Shown here piece after piece: positions 36,301-48,620 of a stretch of 64,000 bases of DNA. The notes beneath the pieces are model-generated. The model was given only the letters and a program-made list of their open reading frames with translations, searched no databases and was not told the origin of the DNA. Both the position numbers and the translations under genes were made by a program. This stretch comes from Diplosphaera chodatii. Lineage: Eukaryota; Chlorophyta; Trebouxiophyceae; Prasiolales; Stichococcaceae. How positions within the stretch are numbered: position 1 is the stretch's first letter; each line of letters begins with the position of its first letter. The DNA lies in contig JAALGY010000044.1 in assembly GCA_032358165.1 (NCBI GenBank), positions 434,001 through 498,000 on the forward strand, in the 5' to 3' direction.

Positions 36301-37921
36301 CATGACTGCTTGCAGCGTGCACATCCTCACAAATTCAGGACAGAACAGTCTGCCGAGCGGTGTTGAGTCCGACTGGCCATTCAACATACCAGACTGCAGA
36401 CCAGCTGCGCACCTTGAGCTCTATAACCCAGGTTGGACATACCATCATACTATGGTACTCATAGTATGCAGCTTTCACGAGTAAAGCGACTTAATCATGT
36501 TGATTACACCGGGAAGACTGTACCTGCCGGCGCTGCTCCTCTGCCTCGGCCCGCGCATCATCCGCCTTCTGCTTTCGCTCCCGCGCAGCCGACTCCTTGT
36601 CCTCCGCCGCCTGCTTGGCCCCTGCGCAAACGAGACCCGGTGCATAGGCTTTGCTCTGCCTCAGGTTCAGGTCTGTCCCTGTAATGTGCGTGCCGTGTCT
36701 GCAGGGGGTCCGTCACACCGCAGGGCAAGCCTGCAGTGCACACCGGCGTGCAGCCGTGGGAACAATGCCAGTTGCACACTGTTGCACCCTCTGCATGTGG
36801 GCATCAGAATCAGGATTGCTCACTGTTCAGGCGGTCGACCTGCGGCTGCAGCGCCGCCTCCTCCTTCTTGAGCGCCTCAACCTTGTCCCGCCACTGCGCC
36901 TTCTTTCCCGCGGCATCGCGGATGCGCTGCCGCCGGATCTGCGTTATCGAGCACGATATTATCTGCCTCCTCTCAGCTGTCGGCTCTACGTACTAGGCTA
37001 TTCACACCCGATATGCACGCTTGCCCTGAAGCAATTGGTCCTGCAATGCACCTTGAAACAATGGCAACAGCCACCCATTGTCATGTCGCAGCTGTTCCCA
37101 CCTTGTTGCCAGCCCCTGCCTCCTTGGCAGCTGTCCGCAGCGCCTCCCGAGCTGCCGCGCCCTTCTCTACGCAAGTGTTCTTGCAGACTCCAGGAGCCTC
37201 GTCTGATCCGTCACAGCAATCTGCAGGGAGATGGCAACCGAGAAGACAGTGGGACACCGAAATGAGCATTGCCTTGGGGCCATGAACACTTGAGGCACGC
37301 TGGCTGCCAATTGCATGCTGCCTGACAGTTTTACACCCCTGCATGGCATCCTCGGGGTTAGGTGCTCTCACCGCAGATGTTGTCATCAACAAACGAAGAG
37401 TTGAGCGTCAGCGGCTGATGGCCACGGTTGCGGCAGTAGAAGGTGCCAGCCGTGCATGCGGATGTGCCTATGTGGGTACGAATACACAGCGATGACGATC
37501 CACAGAAGCACACACACGGTCGTGATGTGACGCAGCAGATCGCCGTTCATGGCGCAGCAGGCAGAGTGGAGGGTCACTGGGTCAACGGCTCTTTGCATAC
37601 CTGGTTCATCGCTGCCATCGGTGCAGTCACAGTAGTTGTCGTTCACGGCCGACGACGCAAGCCGCTTGGACCCGTCAAAGCACTCAAAAATGCCGGAGGC
37701 CTGCGCTGCGCTGTAGGTTGGTAAGCGGGCCGGGTCGACGCCCCTCAGTGAGGCTGCTGCATGTGGAGCTCCCGCCAGCGACGTCATCAGCAATGCAGCA
37801 GCAACGGCGATCGCACGCTGGCTGCCCCAGCGGCCTGTTGTACTGCAGCACTGCCCAGAGACTGATCCAATCAGGCTGATGTTGCCCGATGGCACCCTAC
37901 TTCTGTGGTGCCAGTCGCCAT
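33360..37921 (-). CDS. Glucosidase II beta subunit (PRKCSH/GTB1-like), ER
   Basis: The N-terminus has a hydrophobic [15 protein letters not shown] stretch (probable signal peptide) and two LDL-receptor-A-like Cys/Asp modules: [20 protein letters not shown] with [10 protein letters not shown], and [20 protein letters not shown] with [13 protein letters not shown] coiled-coil/acidic middle follows ([12 protein letters not shown]; a Glu/Asp-rich run near 35.1 kb; [20 protein letters not shown]). The C-terminal mannose-6-phosphate receptor homology domain reads [57 protein letters not shown] and LATPSLC. The last exon ends GKDEL, an ER-retention signal, with TGA at 33362-33360. The beta subunit holds the catalytic alpha subunit in the ER and uses the MRH domain to recognise N-glycans during glucose trimming and calnexin-cycle quality control. 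The start is uncertain: an ATG at 37921 followed by a 50-base intron keeps the frame open to the signal peptide; otherwise the first in-frame ATG falls inside it. Confidence 0.9.
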
Positions 37922-38590
37922 GAAGCACTGTGTGTCGCGGCTTCTATATGCATGTGACCGAAGAGCAGCGTGTGTCGGCAGAGATCAGCAGCAGAGTCCG
38001 ACTACGATTGGCCGCACGTGACGCCTGTTTCAGCGCTGCAGGGGGGTTGTCACACCTTCTCACCCATTGAGTGCCTGCTGAGCTTGGCAGTATGGCCTTT
38101 GACTGCTGGCGTGTGACAGAGGCTGTGGGCGAGTGGGTTTGCTGATGATCTGCATGACCAGATGTTACATTCTTCTCAGCGACAGTACCAACAATTTGGC
38201 ATCCGCCTTGGCAATTCTAGCTGGCAACATGTGTGCTGATATGGTGTGTCAGAAAACTGCTGCCGTACATGAAAGCAAGCCCCCACCAAGGAACAGAGGA
38301 TGCACCAGACATCCATATATGTCGCAGGTTGTGCAAAGGCTACGTGTCTGCTAGCAAGATGGCGTCGCATCCTGAACCCCACCGCCATGTGTGGTCCTAC
38401 TACTCCCCAAAAATGCAGCCGCCCCGGAGGGGTACAGCGGCATTTGGCAACAGCCGCTGTCTGACACAGTACGCAACCATGCCTACCAAAGCCGCTGTTG
38501 CCGCGCACCGAATGCCCAGCAATCTGCAGCTTCGTCGAACTGCGCATGCGCGCTGCTGTCAGTGCTCGTGCTTGCCCAACTCAACATGGC
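37922..38590. other. Spacer between HEMA 3' end and glucosidase II beta 5' end
   Basis: About 670 bases between two tandem minus-strand genes. It holds the presumed HEMA 3' UTR, with a TGTAA signal at 38169-38165, and the glucosidase II beta promoter. Short open frames here have no domain support. Confidence 0.35.
38165..38169 (-). terminator. Candidate TGTAA polyadenylation signal for HEMA
   Basis: Minus-strand TGTAA about 420 bases past the HEMA stop codon. Confidence 0.35.
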
Positions 38591-41500
38591 TCATTTCTTC
38601 GCCCTGGCTGACTCTGCCAGCTCCAGCTGCGATGACAGGTCGAACATGCGCTCCAGGGCGGTCATGTTGTCCAGCATCTCTGACACTGCCTGCACGTTGC
38701 AAAAGAACAATGGGTTACGCAGCTGGTCGATATCCCAGATGTGCACATGGTATGACACCTTTCGGCACTGGCCAGCCGGCTTTCGGCACTGACCAGCCAG
38801 AAAGTTGGTGGACCTGCACAGCGGCCGGAGGAGCACCCACCGCTGAGTCGGAGCCGTCGCAGCGCAGCGAGGCCATGCAGCCGTGCAGCAGCTTGTTGAC
38901 GATGGACTTGGTGCAGTCCTCCACCGCGCGCCGCTCCTTCTTCGACAGGCTGTCCGGCAGCCGCGCCATCGTGCGCTCCAGCTCGCTGCTGCGGATCGCC
39001 TCCGCCTTGGCACGCAGCGCCTGCAGGATGGCAGACGACACTGGGTGAGCTGGTCAGCGCATCGACACGCGGTGGGCGGTGCAGGCGGGTGGCGATGCAG
39101 GCAGGCGGAAGGCGCAGGCAGTCGCTCACTGCGTGCATGTGAGAGTGGCAGATTTTGAAGCTGCCTCAGCAGGCTGCCAAAGCAGCAGCATGGTGCACCT
39201 TGATGGTCGGCACTGTGGCGAGGGAGTCGCGCCACGACTCGAAGTCGCGCTGCTCCTCCGCCAGCAGCACCTCCGCCTCCCGCGCCGCCCGCTGCCTGCT
39301 CGCTGTGTTGGCTGCCACCACCTCCTTGAGGTCGTCGACGTTGTAGACGTGCGCGTCGCCGTCGAGCTCGTTCACGTCGCTGCTGATGTTGCGGGGCACG
39401 CTGATGTCGAAGAAGCGGCGCATGCCGCCGACTGCGGCGCTGGCTGGTGGCAGGCCCTGCAGCGAGGCCTTGCTGATGAGGATCTCCTCGCTGCTGGACG
39501 CTGCGCGACACAAACTGGAGCACCTCTCAGAATCTGCTGGCGTGTATCCTTCCAAAACCACAACAGCTCATGGGCACACTAATTGATCTGCGTTATTTGA
39601 CAAGCACTCACAAGCAACAGCACTGGCTAACACACATGCCTCAAAAGGGCAGCATGGTGCATCACCTGCAAAGATCGTGTCACACTCCGCAATAGAAGCG
39701 TCAAGCTGGTCCATCAGCCTGATGTCGACGTTGACCTCTGGGAACTCCTCTGCCAGCTGCTCTGCGCGTGGGCGGCTGCAGTTGCAAGAGCAGGCACGTC
39801 AGCCTTGGGACCCAGGAGACACCTAGGCGTGCAAAAGCATGGAATTCACATTGACATGTGAGAGCACGGTTTGCAAGCGGTGCAAGCGTCTTACCTGCGG
39901 TTCAGCATCACAAGGGACTTGCAGCCCTTTGCTGCCATGTGCTTCAGCAAAAGCCTCGACATCTTGCCCGCACCAATGACACAGACCTGTGACACATACA
40001 TGGCAATTCAGCACGACTGGCAACTGGGCATGGGTTGCCGCACTAGGAACAACAGAACGCCCACCAGGCACAAACCAACAGGCTGGGCGTCAAGATTGAA
40101 TTTGTGCACCTTGGCATCGGACCAGTCGTGGCTGGGCAGCTTCAGCTGCGCGAGCTCTGCTGCCGCTGAGGAGACGGACACTGCGCCAGACGCAATGGTG
40201 GTCTCGCTGCGCACGCGCTTGCCGGCGGTGACAGCCTGCCGGAAGAGCGCGGTCAGCTGCCGCCCGAAGCCTGGGGACTCCAAGCCCACATTGTACACCT
40301 GCTTCACCTGCAGGATCGGAGGTTTGTGCGCATGTTACAAGTGCCAAGCTCACCTGCGAATGCAGTCAAGCCACATGGTATCACACGTTGCACGGCAGGT
40401 GCGTTCCATGCATCCAAAGGCAGGCGCCTGCCTGTGCCAGGATCTGGCCCTCGCCCATGACGAGCGAGTCCAGGCCGCCGGCGACGCGCATGATGTGCTC
40501 CGTCGCCTCCCCGTCGTGGTACAGGAACATGTACTGGCGCAGCTCCTCCAGGGGCACGCCGCTGGCCTGGCTCATCCACTCCTCCACCTGCGACATGCAT
40601 TCGGCATGAGCGAACGCCAACCAGCTGGGCCACAGTTGTCCAGCAGGCACGGCGCGATGAATCGCCTGCAGTTGCTTAACCCACGAGCACTCGTGGCGCA
40701 ACTGTTACGGCAGGTGCCGTACTATCCATGATGCTACAACAGCTTGCGATGGCACGGCGCGACGGCTGCTGCTGCGGAGACCCACCTCACGGGTGCCGCG
40801 CCGCTGGCTGAGGGCCACCACGTACAGCTCCATGCGGTTGCAGGTGGAGAGAACCGCGGCCTCCTCGATGTGCGGGAAGGAGGTCAGCTCGGCAATCGCC
40901 CGCGGCCACTCCGCCTCCGGCACCGCCAGCTTCTCGCGGATCTCCACCGGCGTATTGTGCACGGTCAAGCCAATGGCGATGATGGTGCTCTTCTTCTCCA
41001 TCGTGTAGCCTGCACAGTGCAGAAGTGGCGATGAATAGGTCGTGCCAGCGACCACAACTCGCACAAAGGCTGTAAGCTACTGCAGCCACCGGGGGCTGCG
41101 CGCCGCTTGTGAGGAAATTCTTGATGCATGACGAAGCTGATGCAAGCAGGCGCGTCTCCTGCGAGCTGCTGCAGCGGCCATTCAAGCCGGCGTCGCGTAA
41201 GCTGCCAGGCCGAGACGTCACCACCAGGAGGCAACACCAACGGACCATACAGCATCAGGCAGCCACAGCAACACCGTGTGCATCATCACCAAGGCACCAG
41301 TGGCCATCACAGCGGCGCAGCGGCAGCCGAGGCCATCAACCTCCAGGCCTGCTGCCACGTGATAGGCACTGCTGCGCATCTTGCACCGCACACCCTCCGG
41401 GTATTTCAAACGAATCACAAGCTACAATGCTGCAGGCTAGGAGTCGGTTGTTGGTGGTTGCACTCACGGTTGCCGCCGTCCATGGACGCTGAGCGCAGCT

Positions 41501-41696
41501 GCTCCAGTGCAGCCTTGGAGGCTGCCTTGTGCGAGGCGGGCACCTTGGTCAGCGCCGCGCTGACCTGCTGCATGCGCTGATTCCGCCTGAACGCTGCCTT
41601 GCAGCGGGCGGCGTGCTGCTGCAGGAGCGCTGGGCTGCTGAACTGGTGCCGCATGCCATTGCAGGACTGGCCCTGCAGGCCCGCGACACCCCCCAT
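38591..41696 (-). CDS. HEMA: Glutamyl-tRNA reductase, chloroplast
   Basis: First enzyme of plastid tetrapyrrole synthesis: NADPH-dependent reduction of glutamyl-tRNA(Glu) to glutamate-1-semialdehyde. From the ATG at 41696 an about 75-residue Ala/Ser/Gln/Arg-rich leader is a likely transit peptide. The N-domain follows ([40 protein letters not shown], containing the catalytic Cys of STCNRxE). Then come [56 protein letters not shown] and the NADPH-binding segment [20 protein letters not shown]. The rest of the NADP domain is present ([54 protein letters not shown]), as is the dimerisation helix region ([40 protein letters not shown]). It ends ESARAKK, then TGA at 38593-38591. All diagnostic blocks are present. 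HEMA is a control point for chlorophyll and haem supply, though no regulatory element is read here. A GTG-initiated extension upstream is unlikely. Confidence 0.95.
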
Positions 41697-42098
41697 GCTG
41701 ACTGCCGCTGGACGCAGGGCACTCTGCTTCACCTGCGCAACACTGTGATGCACGCTGACGCGGTGTGCAGTGCGTGATCGCTGCAGTGTGAGCCGAATCT
41801 CTCAGTCGCTTATCTTGTTGATGTGTAAGGGAAGAACAGATTATGGCATATCAACGACCCCCGACCTTCATCTGGAATTCTGGATAGCTGAATTATAATT
41901 ATATATAAGAGCATCAACCCCCACTCCCCCAGGCTTGACCTGATTTTTCCTGCTGCCCGCTGATGAAGCCTCCGTTTGCCAGATGCGACTGCGCCTCCAA
42001 CCGCAGAGAACTCGCCATGTCGGGGGCCCCGACTCGGGGCGGCCTGATTTGGCGGGCAGTATCACCCACGCGTTGAGCCTTGCAAACTGCTGGCAGTC
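41697..42098. promoter_or_regulatory. Divergent promoter region between HEMA and unknown gene
   Basis: About 400 bases between divergent starts, including an unusually A/T-rich patch (41880-41910) that contains a TATA-like element oriented toward the plus-strand gene. Otherwise nothing distinct. Confidence 0.45.
41902..41909 (+). promoter_or_regulatory. TATA-like element
   Basis: TATATAAG in a short A/T-rich island, about 190 bases upstream of the ATG at 42099. If used, transcription would start near 41935 and leave a 5' UTR of roughly 160 bases. Confidence 0.4.
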
Positions 42099-44420
42099 AT
42101 GAATCGCGAGCAGCGTGGGAAGTATGCCGAGCTGGCCGATACCATCAAAGGTGTTGCTGCGCAGCGTCCTAGGTCAGAGAATCTTGAGGCGCGCTCTACC
42201 ATTGAGGCCTGCGATGTATTCTTGCATGCCCTGGAGGCCGACAGCCTTGCCCCGGAAACCGCAGAAGGTTTCAAGGAGGCAGTAGACCAGCTGATGGCAT
42301 CTGGTAGCGCGATCAGCCAGCACGAGGACGTGTTCACAGCGCTGTGCGAGGCCGCGGCAGTGACAGAGCTAACTGACATGGATCGCATGCGTGCACTGCT
42401 CGACGTGCTGACGGCCAGGCTGGAGACCATTCATGCCTTCGTCGAGGAGCACGGCTACTTTCCCGACCTGTGCCTGGTGAGCAGCCTCAAGCCTCATGAC
42501 ACGAGATGCAATCGCATACGAGGACTATATGTCAGTCCTGCTGCTCACTGAAGCGCATGAAAGCTGTGCAGGTTGGCGCTGGGTTTGAAGCAGTGCGGGT
42601 GGAGATGCCGGACGGCGAAAAGGTCACACTGCGAGCAAACGTTGTGCGGCCTGAGTACACGGAGGATGGCTTCCTGAAGTCATGTCCCTACAGGGCTATC
42701 TTGACGGTGCTCGACGAGAGGCATCAGGTGCGCACCTGTCACGCCACTGGCCTGATGTCTCATGCAACATCGCAGCGTGCCCAGCAGCACATAGCGCGGC
42801 TGTACGGTTTAGCATGTGTACGCCTCAAGCTTGGCGGCTCCTGATGTTCACCGTGCAATGTTGTGCAGTATCTCACACAGAGCATAGATCACGGGTCTCT
42901 TGTTTGGGACACGCCGCGCGATGAGTGGTACGGGCTGGACGGGCTGGAGGACTTTGAGAGTCAGGAGTGAGGAGCTGACACTGGCCTGCAGTGATGGCAT
43001 TAGTCCTTGCCGTGCGCATCCGCGCCTGCTGTGATCGCTTTGTGACAGCAGATCGATATGTGCTAGGACTGAGCATTGTTGTGGCGTGCCAGGGATGTGG
43101 AAGCTGCACTTGATGCGGCGGCCGTCCTCCTGGACGCCAACTTCACCCAGGACCATCTGCTGTTTCGACGTGCCATGCTGGACACGGAGATCGCTGCAGA
43201 TGTGGAGGTCATTGTGAGCGATGGAAGCGGGCCTGAGCGCAGCAGCACCACCTACTCCATACGCACATGTGAGCTGGCCAGCCGGGGCGCCAGTTGTTGG
43301 TTCATGCACATGCATGGTTTAGTGGCTCAGCACTACAGCAACTCTGCACGGTGCCTTCATTCAAGCAGCGCATGTGGTGCGCTGCAGTGGACCTTCTTCG
43401 TCTTGTGATGGTGGACGATGGGTTGCAGTTCAACTTCAGGGGGCGGCCGCCTGCTGCCATTCTCGTTTTTGAGAGCGATGCAGATGCCGCCGTGGGTGAT
43501 GTACCACAGCATGGCTGCTGTCCCAGCTGCAGTCTGCATTACATGGGTTGGGATTGCTGCTGAGTTGATCAAAAGTTGTCCCATCGTATGCAGATATTCG
43601 TAGGCTGGGGTGGTGCTGCGGCGTGCAATGTATTTGTCGTGGCATGCCACGGACGTTCCAAACTGACAGAGAGGTACTTCATCAGGCGGTTGAGCGAGTG
43701 CCGCGAGATGTGGGGGAAGCCCGTGCTGGGTAAGCCATGCGACCATCATGGGCAGTAGCTGCCGCTGGAAAGCATGGTATGTGTGCAGCACCCATCGTGT
43801 GTTGCGCGAGCTGCTGGAATTGGGAGCGTGGTCACATGTTCAGCATCTACATGCAGGTATCAGTGATCTAGATGGTGGTGGCCTTGGGTTCATTGCAGAC
43901 TTCTGGACCAGCAGGTGACTGAAAGCGCACTGGAGCTGTATCTGACACGCATGCATTGCCATGGCTGCTTATCCCACCGATATCTATGGCTGCACTGTAC
44001 ACTGCCATGTGCACAGGAGAGATCGTGTGCCGCGCCTCCTGCGCATTGGTCTGACCAGTCAGCAGCTGGAGGCATTGTGCGACAGTAGCCTGCGACGCCC
44101 GCTGCCGACAGTGGACAACGTGAGGCGTTTTGTTGACTCTGCAGACGCACAGATGCGGGAGGTAGGTGTTTCTGACTTGTCACATGTAGATGTGCTTGTC
44201 AGTTCCCAGGGCAACCCGCCTTTGTTGCGTCACGCATGGAGCACATACATCTTCATACCCTTTGGCATTCGACTGTCACTAGGATGCAAACTATATGATT
44301 GATCATGGGCATGGCGCACACGTTGCCTTCCTCAAGTACCCGCCAGCAAATGCTGACCGCCCATTTGGCAACCGCGGTGCATGCAAGGTCATGGTGGACA
44401 TGGTGAACGAGCATGTGTAG
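42099..44420 (+). CDS. Conserved-looking protein of unknown function, nine exons, 410 residues
   Basis: I do not recognise the family. Nine exons join in phase: 42099-42476, 42572-42727, 42869-42966, 43093-43268, 43388-43495, 43670-43729, 43899-43914, 44059-44161 and 44283-44420, totalling 1,233 bases with TAG. The first ~125 residues are helical and acidic (MNREQRGKYAELADTIKGVA; RMRALLDVLTARLETIHAFV). A beta-rich part follows (GFEAVRVEMPDGEKVTLRAN; YRAILTVLDERH), an acidic segment (GLDGLEDFESQEDVEAALDA), and LRLVMVDDGLQFNFRGRPPA with AILVFESDADAAV. The C-terminus has FIRRLSECREMWGKPVL and HGAHVAFLKYPPANADRPFG. No signal peptide or membrane helix is seen. An in-frame TGA directly after exon 3 overlaps a strong GTGAGG donor, so a shorter form ending at 42970 is the alternative. 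The long run of consistent phases supports the full model. The 16-base exon 7 is the weakest link. Confidence 0.6.
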
Positions 44421-44925
44421 AGGTGATCTTCATGTTTCTGTGGCGTTACATACATGGAACTGCTATATGCTGGCGCCGTGCATGATCCTTGCAGCTCACT
44501 CTTGATTGATCTGCATGTTCATCAGGTGACACGGCCGTGCTCATCACGCTTCTCATTTGTATGCAGGCCAGCTTTGTGATATGTGCTTCCGTGTTTTGAT
44601 CAGAACTGCAACGAAGGCTTCTGTCTGTAAGCTAGTGTATTTTGATCCCATTGCCTGTTGCTCCGAGGAATTTCAGACCCGTGTGCGGAAGCAGTGCACC
44701 GCATGCACGAGCAGGCAGTGGTTGCCAGATCGAAGCTTCAGGACAGGCCAGATGTTTTGTTTTCATGGATTGGTGTAGTGTGTCACAGGGCCCGACAATG
44801 ACTGAGAGTGTCATCATAGCTATGATCATGCCGAACGTGCCATGATTGCATGACATGGAGTGTCCTGTACCATATGTGTTTGGAACGTCCTAAAAACAAA
44901 AGGCGCACCTGCTGCACTTGCAACA
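44421..44925. other. Convergent 3' region
   Basis: About 500 bases between the stop of the nine-exon gene and the presumed stop of the next minus-strand gene. It contains a plus-strand TGTAA at 44626-44630. No gene is supported. Confidence 0.4.
44626..44630 (+). terminator. Candidate TGTAA polyadenylation signal
   Basis: TGTAA about 205 bases downstream of the TAG of the nine-exon gene. Confidence 0.4.
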
Positions 44926-45176
44926 TCAGAAAACAGAAACCTGATCCTGCAACCTCCAAATGCATGAGCCTGCTGTCGCCACAGCTATCAGCTCAAGAGC
45001 CGACACGTCTGCATCTGCAGCTGTCGTTGCCGCATGCTGCAGCTGCGGTGCTGGTGCTGCCATGGGAGATTGCAGGTGCGCAGTTGCTGCATGCACGCCA
45101 GGCTGTGACATTGGCTGCACAGTTGTAGCTGTCACGACGGCGAGACGCAAGGGCAGCTGGGCTGCACATGGCGGTG

Positions 45177-45214
<38 letters not shown>

Positions 45215-48200
45215 GCCCATGTGTATATCGCCAGCTGCGTATCCTGGACTGCTGTCTTTTGGCACGCTCAACGGCCGCTGCACACAGGTTGGAGGCACCA
45301 CAGGTTTTGAGGGTGCCAGGGCTGGTGTTGAGCGCCCCCGCAAAGGCCACAGCTCTGGGTGCAGTAGGGACGGCACCTGCGAAGATGCGGCAGCCCTTGG
45401 ATATACCAAGTTGTAGCAGCCAAGCCATAACAGAAGGCAGGCGTAGGGATGTGCAGGAAGTACATGGGTGTCTTGAGCAAGCAACTCTCGTACATAACAC
45501 CGCACCAGTCAGGCACACTCGCCATCTGTCACGTGCTGGGAGGTGCTGGATGCCACACAGCGCAGCTTCAGTTTTGCCTGATTGGTCGCACGAGCGGCGG
45601 CAATGTCCACTGATGGAACAGCATTTGGCATTGGCGGCGCTGATGCCGCTGCAGCATCAATGGTAGCAGCAGGTGCACAAGAGCTGGCAGCAGGGACATG
45701 AAGGCCACTTGCTGTTGCACAATCGCCTGCCATTGACAAGCTCGCTCCTTTGTCCAGCCGCCAGCGCCTAAAATGCTGCAAGGGGTGCTCGGGAGCACCT
45801 GAGGCGCCGGCTGTGATGATTCACCATCGGACTGGCCACAGCTGCTGGTTGCTGCAGGCACTACCGCCTGGCTGGCAAACCGCTGCTGGGCCGTCAGGAT
45901 GCTGCGAGAGCTGGGCTGCCGCTGCCGCCACCTGCTGATGGTGAGCGTTCGCAGAACCTGATAGCGCAGCTGGCATTCGCAGGTGCATGGCTGCTTGAAG
46001 CTGCTTCCAGTAGGCACGAAGTTGTTTCACATCTGTACAGAGCAGCCACGTTGCTTTGGCGGCAGCGGTTGCCCAGCCTCCGTCAAGGCTTTGCGCTGTC
46101 CAATCTCCTGAAACCCAGAACGAGACAGCTGTTTTGCACATCCCAACGTAGGCCAACATGCAGGTCAATGCCGCATCATGCATCGTGACAGGCAGACATG
46201 GTGAACACTGGTCGCATGCAAATACTACGTGCAAGTGCAGCAGTATAAAGTGCTCACCACTGCCCATTGCATGTGCCATCCAGCGGACATGCGCTGAAAG
46301 TCCAGCTCGCCGCTGGAGCGAGCTATGCCTGCTGTTCGGCAGGCAGAACGAACGAACGCTGTGCAAACTTGAGGCCTCTCCAGCTCGGTGTCAATGGGGA
46401 AAAGCCTTGTCAGATGGCAGGGTCAGCTGCCTGGCTGCATGTCCCCGGCTGCTTTGCATGCCTGCACAGTCGAGCACAACACCAACTTCAGGCGCCGCTT
46501 TAACGTAATATGCTGCTGGTTCACGATAACTACTCGCTACGAAGCAGCACACCGATGACAGCAGGCCCGTCGGTTGCTGCGCCATCAACATCTGGTGGCA
46601 GCGCAGGGGTCAGGGCGGGCTAGGCATCGTCCTCCTCTGCACAATCATGGCAGCCCGTCACACATGATAACCCTGTGTCACAACCACCTGCAACATTGAC
46701 ATTTGTTGACGACCTGGCATGCGGCACCCAATTGCACATGAAGTGCTATGTTAGCAATGCGTTTGCTCTACCTGATGCATGTTCAAGGGCGTCCTGCAGG
46801 TGTTCCTCTGCCGCTCACGCAGCTAACCCCCGCCGCCGTGCGCGTCTGGCCACTGCGAGCATGAAGTCATGCATATGCATGACACTATATCGAAGAAGAA
46901 GGTTCGCATAGCAGCCAGCAACTGTGGTGCAAGCAAGCACCTGGCATCGGCAGTTGTACACTGGGTGCAGCAGCAGTCTGTGATGGCCCGTCAGCCGCAG
47001 CCTGCAGCAGCAGCCAACCCCGGGCAGCTATAGCAGTGCCCCATGCTTTCATCATGCAGTTGGCACAGGGTCGAGGCAGAATAACCTGGTAAATATATAT
47101 ATATATATACCTGCATGTGTCGAGTCCGTAGTATGTGGAGTTGGCAGCCCAGTGGCAGCCGCTGGCTATAGCATTGCTGCCCCTGCTGAGCTTGCTGCCA
47201 TTGCTGCGTCTGCGTTGAAGTGCGTCTGCTCATTGCCAGAGTGTGCTGGAGCATGAGAACTTGAGCCAATGCAGCGTATGATGCTGTCTGCAAAATCTGC
47301 TCAACGACAACAGCCCAGCTGTAATGCCGATGGTGGAAGCCACTTGCTGCCAACCTGATTCACCTCTGCCTCCTCGTCATCCGAGCCTAGCGCCGGTTCG
47401 GCTGCTGCTGCCGTTGCCGCACCTTCAAATTGCGGGCCAGCGCGGGTTGCTGCTGCTGCTGCTGCTGCTGCAGTGTTGCAGTCGTATGTGAACCCAACCT
47501 GTTCGTCTGAAGTGGCCGGGACTGCAGGCAGCTCCGGATATGGCAGCGGGCTGCTGCTGTACACGTCTGCATGGAGCTGTTGGTGTCCAGCAAGAGCCAC
47601 AGCTCCATGGTGCCGTGATCAGGATTGCCGCCGTTGCGTGGCCTGCTGAAACATTGCTGGAGAATAGCAGCGCTGACTCCAGAGCGTTTGCAAGCTCAGG
47701 AGGATAGTTGTAACCGACCAGGGGGGTGACCATCTGGCCGTGGCGGCCTTCATGCCTGCTGGAGCCGCGCAAGGTGATGTACGCTGGCTTGGCAGGGTCG
47801 GAGCTGACGTTGATGTGCACCTCGGCAGCTGTCGGCAGGGGATCTGCACGTGCACATGAGGGTCGTTTTTCTGCGACAACCCGTGGCATAGGTGATGTCA
47901 CGGAAACGTCATGGCAAGTGGCAAACATAGAAGTGTTTGCACCTGAAAGATCTCCATGCTGCATCAGCTTCAGCTGCTTGTCCACCACTTGGTGTGACCT
48001 CCAGTCCGAGAGTACTCTCCTTCGGGTGTAGTGAACTTCTTTTGCCGAACCTCTCTGATGCGCTGCACCGACGGTGGGGCCATCCCCGATGTGCCTACGC
48101 ACACCCCTGTAAGCAGGGACTGCCAGTTGCTGATCGGCCACGAGCCATTCCAGGTGCTGAGGATACCAAGAGCGAAACAACAGGCAGTCGACGGGCACAA

Positions 48201-48389
48201 TAGCACCTCTTGGCGCCCCACTGAGCCAGGATAGTGTTTGATCCAAGCTAGGCCGTGGCCTGATGCCAGCATCTTGTCAATCACCCGCTGCTTATCATCA
48301 TCATCGGTGTGACGGTGTCGAGTATGCATTACCCGCATATTTTCTGCATGAATACGCCTGCAACGATCACACCTCAGGTTTTGGCGCAT
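44926..48389 (-). CDS. Orphan Gln/Ala-rich multi-exon protein
   Basis: Function not recognised. Supported exons on the minus strand begin at the ATG at 48389 (MRQNLRCDRCRRIHAENMR), continue with RVIDKMLASGHGLAWIKHYP, then HLEWLVADQQLAVPAYRG, VHY and QVVDKQLKLMQHGDLSG. A phase-1 junction leads to DPLPTAAEVHINVSSDPAKP, AYITLRGSSRHEGRHGQMVT and YNYPPELANALESALLFSS. Downstream, same-strand open exons are Ala/Gln/Ser-rich: SDDEEAEVNQ near 47.36 kb; DWTAQSLDGGWATAAAKATW and QLRAYWKQLQAAMHLRMPAA near 46.0 kb; and a final exon with an 11-glutamine run followed by TTAADADVSALELIAVATAG, ending QVSVF and TGA at 44928-44926. Exon boundaries between 47.7 and 45.5 kb are uncertain, and two genes are possible. 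The first ~200 residues look folded and the rest look disordered. Confidence 0.4.
45178..45210 (-). repeat. (CAG)11 microsatellite coding for polyglutamine
   Basis: Eleven perfect CTG units on the plus strand. On the minus strand they are in frame with the last exon of the orphan gene and would give Q11. Confidence 0.85.
47092..47109. repeat. (AT)9 microsatellite
   Basis: Nine AT dinucleotides, lying just downstream of a possible splice donor within an intron of the orphan gene. Confidence 0.85.
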
Positions 48390-48620
48390 GCCCTGCACTT
48401 GGACCAAGGGAGAACACCAGCTTTGCACAATCAGTGTACAAGCATTGTCTGTACCCTGCTACTTACCGACTAGAGGATGGCCAGAGACAGTAGAGCCCAT
48501 TCAGCAGGCCCAAATGGCCACTTGAACGGTGCGCAGGGCAGGGCTTGCCTTGGTAGATCGGAATCGGGCGCTCTGCTATGGCACTGCAACCAGCAGAGCC
48601 CCTCCAAGCAGCGGACATGT

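Noticed and set aside
42968..42970. TGA as the end of a short 210-residue gene
   Set aside because: The TGA is embedded in a strong GTGAGG donor, and five following exons continue the frame consistently, so the longer model is preferred; the short form is kept as an alternative.
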